Positions 58,352 to 64,000 of a DNA stretch of 64,000 nucleotides are shown one piece after another. Below the pieces are notes generated by a model that was given only the letters and a program-made list of their open reading frames with translations, did not search any database and was not told where the DNA came from. A program made the position numbers and the translations under genes. The stretch's first letter is position 1. The number at the start of each line of letters is the position of its first letter. The stretch comes from Bacillus oleivorans (GTDB lineage Bacteria > Bacillota > Bacilli > Bacillales > JC228): positions 1 through 64,000 of the forward strand of contig NZ_OAOP01000012.1 of assembly GCF_900207585.1 (NCBI RefSeq), given 5' to 3'.

Positions 58352-58909
58352 ATGAAACGGTTAGTGATTATGACAGTCGGCAAGACACATAGCGGGAAAA
58401 CCACATTTGCTAAAGCTTTAGAACAGAAGTTACAAAATTCAATAGTAATTGACCAAGATAACCATGCTGAATTTATCAACAATTTTTATAAATCGTTACA
58501 GCCGAAGCAAGGACCTAATACCCTCAAGTACTCAATCAGTAAAACGATTGTTGATTATGCGGTTGATCACTCTAATTTTCATTTAATTCTGTGCAACTCA
58601 AATCGCACCCGCAAAGCCCGTTTGAATCTCTTCAAGTATTTTCATAGTAAAGGGTTTATCAGTATCCTCGTTAATTTCGATATTCCAGATGAAGTTCTTC
58701 AAGCACGGGTCGCTGCAACTCAGCGAAGCACATCTATATTTCGGAGTGCTGCTAGCTTCGAGGAAGTGCTTATTCGTCAGCAGGCTGAATCTCATAATAG
58801 CGAAGTTAAAGCACCAATAGAAAGTGAAGCCGATTATTTATTTGTAATAAAGAATTCTGATGATGTTCATTCCGTCTCTCGAGAAATTGTTAAGATTGCT
58901 CAAGAGTGA
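58352..58909 (+). CDS. P-loop ATPase/kinase-like protein
   Basis: 185 residues. Walker A GKTHSGKTT at 10-18, then VIDQDNHAEF as the second acidic strand and LILCNSNRTRKAR as a lid-like arginine region. It resembles small P-loop kinases that phosphorylate a metabolite or RNA end, but the substrate is not clear. The ATG at 58352 has GGAG eight bases before. Confidence 0.7.
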   Translation: MKRLVIMTVGKTHSGKTTFAKALEQKLQNSIVIDQDNHAEFINNFYKSLQPKQGPNTLKYSISKTIVDYAVDHSNFHLILCNSNRTRKARLNLFKYFHSKGFISILVNFDIPDEVLQARVAATQRSTSIFRSAASFEEVLIRQQAESHNSEVKAPIESEADYLFVIKNSDDVHSVSREIVKIAQE

Positions 58910-59050
58910 GGTTTAGTACATTTCTCTATGTGCTTCTTTGATAACGGGTCCGTTAATTCAAAAAGGTCAAACATTTTTTTGTTTAAGTTTTTGAGATATA
59001 GAAATAGGATCATTGAATAAGAAGAGAAAAGTGAATAACGGGGGGAGAAT

Positions 59051-59347
59051 TTGAAATATAAATATTTAATATTCTTACTGTTTTCTATTTTGCTATTAAC
59101 TGGCTGTCGACCGAGAATGGAAATATATCAGTTCACGGGGGAAATAAGGGAAATAAATACCGAAGAAAACACTATATTACTAGAAAAAGGAACATCTTTG
59201 AAGGAATTTATACTCAATAAAGAAAAAATCTTAAGATATAATATTGGACAAAAAATACAAGTTATATACGGTAATAAAACTGGACATGACGAAAACGACC
59301 CAAGCAATTTCGAAATTGTTAAGATTAACCTGATAAATCAAGAATAG
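59051..59347 (+). CDS. Small lipoprotein, unrecognised
   Basis: 98 residues, TTG start with GGGGGGAG upstream, lipobox LLTGC with Cys19, then a small beta-rich domain (FTGEIREINTEENTILLEKG). The core is of a kind seen in DUF3221-type or OB-like small lipoproteins, but no assignment is made. The next gene encodes a second lipoprotein. Confidence 0.65.
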   Translation: MKYKYLIFLLFSILLLTGCRPRMEIYQFTGEIREINTEENTILLEKGTSLKEFILNKEKILRYNIGQKIQVIYGNKTGHDENDPSNFEIVKINLINQE

Positions 59348-59418
59348 TTAATATAATGTTGCGTAAAATGCAACCAGTAAAAGCCTTATCTTACAATTAT
59401 TATCAGAGGAGGAATCCG

Positions 59419-60006
59419 ATGAAGAAGATTGTATTTGTAATTACCTTATCCTTTTTCTTAGTTGGTTGTTCTGAAATTTCCTCAAGTGAACCCCTTACTT
59501 ACAACGAAACCTCTCGCGAAGTTACTACAATAGAACACCTTGACTCAAAAATGTTCACGCATCATTATATGTACGATAACATGGACAGGGGAAATCATGA
59601 TTACTTTAATAAAACATTAGTAGTGGATCCAAATTATAAAGAAGTTTCTAGAGGAGACGTAGTATTATTTGAAAAGGACAATGGTGAAAGATCTCTCTCA
59701 AGGATAGTTGCACTTCCAGAAGAAACAATCGCTATCCAAAAAGGGCAGATTTACATTAATAATAAAAAATTAGATACCTTTTATGGTTTTGCCCACCGAG
59801 CAGGTCTTGATAAAAAAGCATATGTAGAATTAATGGAAAATGAAACTAATCAAAAATCTGTTAAAGAAGTATTTAATTATAGTATGAAAAACCTGACACT
59901 ATCGAACGAAGAATATTATTTAGTTAGTGACGATTGGTTTAGAGGAGAAATGCTAGTCGTAAGAAAAGATAAAATCATTGGGCAAGTAATGGGATATAAA
60001 AAATAG
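59419..60006 (+). CDS. Lipoprotein with signal-peptidase I fold lacking catalytic residues
   Basis: 195 residues with lipobox LVGC (Cys17). Residues about 45-190 follow the S26 signal peptidase order: a DNMDRGN box where the active site has SMxPT, RGDVVLFE, LSRIVALPEET where it has VKRIIGLPGD, QIYINNKKLD and YYLVSDDWFRGE. The catalytic Ser is Asn54 and the Lys is Ser94, so it should not cut signal peptides. AGAGGAGG precedes the ATG; an earlier ATG at 59356 has no site. It may bind precursors or have another role. Confidence 0.7.
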   Translation: MKKIVFVITLSFFLVGCSEISSSEPLTYNETSREVTTIEHLDSKMFTHHYMYDNMDRGNHDYFNKTLVVDPNYKEVSRGDVVLFEKDNGERSLSRIVALPEETIAIQKGQIYINNKKLDTFYGFAHRAGLDKKAYVELMENETNQKSVKEVFNYSMKNLTLSNEEYYLVSDDWFRGEMLVVRKDKIIGQVMGYKK

Positions 60007-60385
60007 AAAATTATGGAGGGGGCTATTTGAGGAAATTATCTGTTTGCTTTTTTACCTCGAATTCTCCATCGAGTCATTCAAGTCAGCAATAGAAAAAAAT
60101 GACACCATCTTGCCGACCGCGTGTGCAACAATTTTTTTGCCGCTTCCGGTATATTAATTTCGGGGTTTTCCGGTAGATACCCGTAAGTAGCTGAAAAATT
60201 TGTCTTATTCCTTAAACCAGAGACTGATTCTTTTCTCATCACATTTTCCGCTACTGATAATAGCAAAACAAAAGCCGCCTAGTTGATTCGTGGATGGAAT
60301 ATTATGATAAAAATAGACTTGTGTAATTTCTGAACTAACTCTGCAAAAATAGCAATATATTTAATAAAAAGAGGAGTGAACTCGC
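60007..60385. other. Intergenic stretch of 379 bases, no gene supported
   Basis: A short frame (TTG after GGAGGGGG at 60019, about 21 residues) and a minus-strand frame with no ribosome binding site are the only candidates; neither is persuasive. No repeats or strong hairpins noted. Confidence 0.5.
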
Positions 60386-60988
60386 TTGGGTTCAAGAATT
60401 ATGCATTACTGTATTTCATCCGTAATAGCTGACAAGATGAAAATGGAGTATAAAAATGAATTTATGTTAGGTGGTATAGCCCCTGATATTCATGGACTAA
60501 TGGGGGTTCCAAAGGGTTTAACACATTTTCAAGATAAAGCTGGAAATAGACATGTAGATTACTTGAAATTTTTTAAAACATATAAAAATGTAATCAACGA
60601 ACCTTTTTATCTTGGGTATTTATGTCACTTAATTTCGGATGAAGTTTGGTTAGATATGTTTTTTAAAAAAGTAGAGTACATTTCACCAGAACAATGGAAA
60701 GAAACGTTACAAACATGTTATCGAGATTTTGAAAGATTAAATGGGCGTATTGTCGAACAATACTCTTTACAATTTCACCAACACACCATTCCAAATGTAA
60801 ACATAGAAGGATACAATACCGAGTTTTTACCCACTTTGCTTCGATTGTTATCTAACGACTTTTTAATAAATGAAGAATTAATGAGTGAGCATTTGGAACT
60901 TTTTATAAATGATAATAGTGAAATTATTGAGTATATTGACAAGTCAGTAAGTAAAAGTTTAAATTTTATATCTGATTTTGTAAGTTAA
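60386..60988 (+). CDS. Zinc-dependent phospholipase C-like protein
   Basis: 200 residues, TTG start after GAGGAGTG. HYCISSVIADKM, LGGIAPDIHG, THFQ, RHVDYLKFF and YLGYLCHLISDEVW give the pattern of His/Asp residues of the PF00882-type zinc phospholipase fold. No signal peptide, so likely cytoplasmic. Related Bacillus proteins are annotated as hydrolases without known substrate. Confidence 0.6.
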   Translation: MGSRIMHYCISSVIADKMKMEYKNEFMLGGIAPDIHGLMGVPKGLTHFQDKAGNRHVDYLKFFKTYKNVINEPFYLGYLCHLISDEVWLDMFFKKVEYISPEQWKETLQTCYRDFERLNGRIVEQYSLQFHQHTIPNVNIEGYNTEFLPTLLRLLSNDFLINEELMSEHLELFINDNSEIIEYIDKSVSKSLNFISDFVS

Positions 60989-61028
60989 ATATATAACTTC
61001 TTCAATATAGTGGGGCATTGATCTAAGT

Positions 61029-61080
61029 TGTACTGCACCCCAAATGTTAGATTCGTGTCTAACATTTGGGGTGCAGTACA
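61029..61080. mobile_element. Solo IS3-type end palindrome (52 bp), MITE-like
   Basis: A perfect 23-bp inverted repeat (left arm from 61029 TGTACTGCACC..., right arm 61058-61080) with a six-base loop TTCGTG. It begins TG and ends CA, and its core matches the palindrome at the end of the IS at 1-95. No transposase lies between the arms and no clear target duplication flanks it. It may be a minimal non-autonomous copy, an excision scar, or simply a terminator. Confidence 0.6.
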
Positions 61081-61327
61081 AGAAGCAGAAACGCCTTTTT
61101 TTGTCGAAATTATTAAACTACCATGAAAGAACGTACAATTTTTCATTTTTCTGGTGGTGGATCTTGTTGCCTCATGGTTGACTTAAAGGGCAATTAGTTA
61201 AATAAATGACGCCCACATATAAAATAAACATATTCATGTTAGCAATCAATAAGAAATGTATCTTATGAAATTTTTTCTATAATAATAGTATACCTTTACT
61301 AAACTCTCATTGAAAGGAAGTTTGTAA

Positions 61328-61747
61328 ATGAATGGAACAAATTTCAGTGTTGTGGAAACAGGTTCTTTTAGCAGTCTTTTGAGTACGACGAAGGATCCCA
61401 TCCCAGGTAAGTACTTTCTGAAGGATAGGCTTGGACTAACCGGCATGGAGGTATCACTGAACCAACTGCCGGAAGGAGGCTCTATCCCGTTCTATCACAC
61501 ACATAGAGAGAATGAGGAGCTATACCTTTTTATTGGCGGCCGAGGTCAGTTCCAGGTGGATGGACAGGTTTTTGATGTCACGGAAGGAACTGCGGTTCGC
61601 GTTTCGCCTAAAGGCGAACGCACGCTACGCAATAACGGTACAAGCGATTTGTATTTCATCGTAATTCAAGTCCAGGCGGGCAGTCTCTGTCAATGGGTGG
61701 AGACGGATGGCGTCATAATCGATAAACACGTGACCTGGCAGGAATAG
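61328..61747 (+). CDS. Cupin-domain protein
   Basis: 139 residues, one cupin barrel: PFYHTHRENEELYLFIGGRGQF (motif 1 with His, His, Glu) near 57-80 and a second motif VSPKGERTLRNNG near 96-108 that has Arg in place of the usual His. AAAGGAAG precedes the ATG. Metal-binding enzyme or sugar-binding role unknown. Confidence 0.75.
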   Translation: MNGTNFSVVETGSFSSLLSTTKDPIPGKYFLKDRLGLTGMEVSLNQLPEGGSIPFYHTHRENEELYLFIGGRGQFQVDGQVFDVTEGTAVRVSPKGERTLRNNGTSDLYFIVIQVQAGSLCQWVETDGVIIDKHVTWQE

Positions 61748-62139
61748 GATCAGATGCCACAGGACTACCCTATGATAAAATATTGAGAACAAACGGATAC
61801 GAGAACTCAATCCATCATTCGAAGGTTGCTGAGAAGCGAGGATCGGTGGCAATTCAGCAATCAGGTGCTTAAATGGAATAACGAATAACAGCCCAATTTC
61901 CCTAAAGACTAAATTTTGTGAATTAAGAGGATATCAATATGAAAATACATCAATTAATTGCCAACAATATTAACTGTATATATGCTTTCTCGCCCGAAGA
62001 TCAAGCAAGCTTGCCAAGTGGGGCATGAAAAATGATTCAAGGTTGATGTATACTCAAGGAAAGCCAAAAAGTGACAGAAAGAATTGGGGAAAATGAGAAT
62101 GATCATTCAGCTGATCGAAATTGGAGTGTGGGTGTTCTG
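61748..62139. other. Gap with decayed fragments
   Basis: Holds short frames that look like remnants (DKILRTNGYENSIHHSKV near 61770 and MKIHQLIANNINC at 61939-62028), neither with enough length or context to call a gene. Confidence 0.4.
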
Positions 62140-62733
62140 ATGACAAATAGTAGAAAGAATCGTAAGGTTGATGGGTTTATAAGAAAAGCCCAAAAGTGGA
62201 AGGAAGAATTTGAGACGTTGAGAAATATCGTTCTTGACTGTGAGCTGACCGAAGATATTAAGTGGATGCATCCTTGTTACATGTTTGAGAACAAAAACAT
62301 TGTTTTAATACATGGATTTAAAGAATATTGCGCGCTTCTGTTTCACAAAGGTGCCTTGTTGCAGGATCCCCATGGGATTCTAATCCAACAAACGGAGAAT
62401 GTACAGGCGGTGCGCCAGATTCGGTTCACCAATGTTCAAGAAATAGTTGAGATGGAATCCATCTTGAAAGCCTATATTAATGAAGCCGTTGAAGTTGAAA
62501 AAGCCGGATTGGAAGTGAATTTAAAAGAGACTTCAGAATTTACTATTCCTGAAGAACTTCAAAATAAATTCGATGAAATCCCTGCCTTAAAAACTGCTTT
62601 TAAAAGCTTGACGCCGGGACGACAAAGAGCATACATTCTTTATTTTTCTAATGCCAAGCAATCTAAAACTCGAGAGTCAAGGGTTGAAAAATATATACAG
62701 CAAATTCTCAATGGAAAGGGATTAAATGATTAG
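62140..62733 (+). CDS. ydeI: YdeI-type protein (DUF1801 plus OmdA-like C-terminus)
   Basis: 197 residues. An N-terminal DUF1801 part (FETLRNIVLDCELTEDIKWMHPCYMF) and a C-terminal helical part with the family text LTPGRQRAYILYFSNAKQSKTRESRVEKY. The ATG at 62140 after GGAGTGTGGGTG gives the usual length; an upstream ATG at 62071 is less likely. Function unknown. Confidence 0.8.
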   Translation: MTNSRKNRKVDGFIRKAQKWKEEFETLRNIVLDCELTEDIKWMHPCYMFENKNIVLIHGFKEYCALLFHKGALLQDPHGILIQQTENVQAVRQIRFTNVQEIVEMESILKAYINEAVEVEKAGLEVNLKETSEFTIPEELQNKFDEIPALKTAFKSLTPGRQRAYILYFSNAKQSKTRESRVEKYIQQILNGKGLND

Positions 62734-62930
62734 TATTTCGATGAGATTATAAATTAATCAAACATTAAGATATTACCTCACTTTCCGTTCATTCAAACTC
62801 CTTTTTGGATCGCAGGTAACACTCGGGTCAAATAATTTAAAATGAATAAAACAAAAAAGTGATCCGTAGAGTATAAGCAAACTACTGTGTACCCTTTGGC
62901 TTTTTGCTGAAAGGTACGCTTTTCTGGAAC

Positions 62931-62980
62931 GAACGAGTGCTAGAGTTAAAGAACAACGAGCTGATCGCAGCTCTTTTTCT
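62931..62980 (+). repeat. Dispersed element ending in a terminator, copy 2
   Basis: GTGCTAGAGTTAAAGAACAACGAGCTGATCGCAGCTC then TTTTTC matches the element at 58128-58173. GAGCTG and CAGCTC pair around ATCG. Just upstream GTACCCTTT at 62889 pairs with AAAGGTAC near 62908. Confidence 0.6.
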
Positions 62981-63076
62981 TTTTGTGTTAACGAAGCAGG
63001 AGTTGAACAAAATTTAGATCAGTAGTTTAATTTAATTACAGTACATTTAAAAAAATTTGGGGGACTTAATTTTGAT

Positions 63077-63529
63077 ATGTGGGTTAATAAAGGATTTTCA
63101 ATTTCTACAAAAAAAGAGTATTTAGATCTGCCATTAATACATAACTTTTTAAGTCAAGAAGCGTACTGGTCAAAGGGTATACCTGAGCAAATAGTAAAAA
63201 AGGCAATTGAAGTTTCTCCGCTATGTTTTGGAGTCTATAAAGGTGAAGCAGGTAAAGACGGTTTTGAACAAGTTGGTTTTGCAAGGGTAATTACTGATTT
63301 AGCCACGTTTGCTTATCTTTGTGATGTGTTTATATTGCCAGATTATCGTAAATTAGGGTTATCAAAATGGTTAATGGATATTATCACAAATCATTCCGAA
63401 TTACAGGTTGTTCGTAGATTTATGCTAGCCACTAATGATGCACATTCATTATAAAGTCAATATGGTTTTGAGAATGTTAATCCCGAACTATTTATGCAAA
63501 AGGTCCTTAAAAATCCATATCAACAGTAA
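63077..63529 (+). pseudogene. GNAT acetyltransferase with a premature stop
   Basis: 125 residues with GNAT features (YLCDVFILPDYRKLGLSKWLM, FMLATNDAHSL) end in TAA at 63452-63454. The same frame continues SQYGFENVNPELFM to a stop at 63527-63529, the normal GNAT C-terminal end. Family members have Tyr at this place (SLYxxYGF), so a single base change from TAT or TAC made the stop. Confidence 0.75.
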
Positions 63530-64000
63530 AATTTCTTCAACTAGTTTCCCCAAGTAGCGGGTGAACGGTTTAGTTGACGAGGTCCATGCCCCACGGGTGC
63601 TTACGTTCTACCCCGGTAACAGTGTACTATTAAAACCCAATGAAAAATGGTCAACCAGAAATATCTGCTAACCATATCATACGAAGAATGCTTTAGTCGA
63701 AGTAGAAACTATAAAAGGATCTCGAACAGAGGTCCTTATTTTATTGGGAGAATAACATCAATATTTTTAAACATAGCCAGTCCCATTTCGCATTTGGGAC
63801 AGATTTTTTTAATGGAATGGGACATTGTTGAATACATATGTATAAACGCGCCATTTTAATTAGGATGGTTGGAAAACAGTTAGGAGCGCGTTGCCCTGGT
63901 GAATATAGGACGATGCTGCTAAACGGTCCTATTTTTCACGGAGGAAGTTCCGCCAAATATAGGCATTTGTCACCTATTTAACATCGTAAGCGTATACTGT
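63530..64000. other. Right-edge region, no intact gene
   Basis: A GC-richer block (63560-63625) reads on the minus strand as a short tail ...ERKHPWGMDLVN and stop, possibly the end of a lost gene. Two terminator-like hairpins follow (63715-63740; and AT-AGGAC with GTCCTAT plus T-run at 63905-63936). Nothing else is supported. Confidence 0.4.

Noticed and set aside
60078-60266. 62-residue minus-strand frame
   Set aside because: No ribosome binding site and no protein-like features; could be a remnant at most.
61939-62028. 29-residue frame MKIHQLIANNINC
   Set aside because: Too short, weak start signal; listed only as a possible fragment.
63647-63859. 70-residue frame at the right edge
   Set aside because: Crosses a terminator-like hairpin and lacks a binding site and family.
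1-64000. tRNA, rRNA or riboswitch genes
   Set aside because: No cloverleaf, rRNA core or known riboswitch core was recognised on reading; a covariance-model search was not possible here.

Overview
The window looks like chromosome from a low-GC, spore-forming Bacillaceae species. From about 0.2 to 40 kb the genes follow the Bacillus subtilis order from ymfA (rnjB) to hfq, with spore genes (spoIIIE, spoVS, cotE) in their usual places. Several units differ from my memory of B. subtilis: a nucleoside ABC transporter follows ymfC, an alpha/beta hydrolase sits between ymdB and spoVS, a 2-oxoacid:ferredoxin oxidoreductase pair precedes miaB, and a deacetylase-like lipoprotein lies between cotE and mutS.

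Layout. 0-0.1 kb: end of an IS3-type element running off the left edge. 0.2-5.4 kb: RNase J2, TepA, YlzJ, SpoIIIE. 5.6-11.3 kb: GntR regulator and BMP-type nucleoside transporter. 12.2-20 kb: YmfF/YmfH, YmfI, YmfJ, YmfK, RodZ, PgsA, CinA. 20.3-24.2 kb: RecA, RNase Y, YmdB. 24.4-31.2 kb: hydrolase, SpoVS, KorAB, MiaB, RicA. 31.5-40 kb: CotE, deacetylase-like lipoprotein, MutS, MutL, MiaA, Hfq. 40.1-44.2 kb: CYP152 peroxygenase, a small spore-type protein, and a divergent adhB/CotF-like coat cluster. 44.5-54 kb: AraC regulator, RibD-like reductase, DUF1801 protein, secreted beta-propeller, small proteins, lipoprotein, and a large secreted PIG-L protein. 54-64 kb: an accessory region of small membrane proteins, lipoproteins, acetyltransferases and other single genes, several broken by one frameshift or one stop codon.

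How genes work together. RNase J2, RNase Y, RicA and Hfq cover RNA decay and maturation. RecA, CinA, MutS and MutL cover DNA repair. MiaA and MiaB act in sequence on tRNA A37. SpoIIIE, YmdB, SpoVS, CotE and the Yra-type coat proteins serve sporulation or biofilm. YmfC probably controls the nup transporter next to it.

The most unusual feature is a set of six intergenic tandem-repeat arrays between otherwise ordinary genes. Five have units of about 20-22 bp and one has units of about 52 bp. Two of them carry the same unit in opposite orientation and flank ymfF-ymfH. I do not know a described system that matches them. Other points worth a look are two IS-end palindromes, a long hairpin that covers the tepA ribosome binding site, a signal-peptidase-fold lipoprotein lacking both catalytic residues, and a cluster of recently broken genes. 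No rRNA, tRNA, CRISPR array or prophage was seen.
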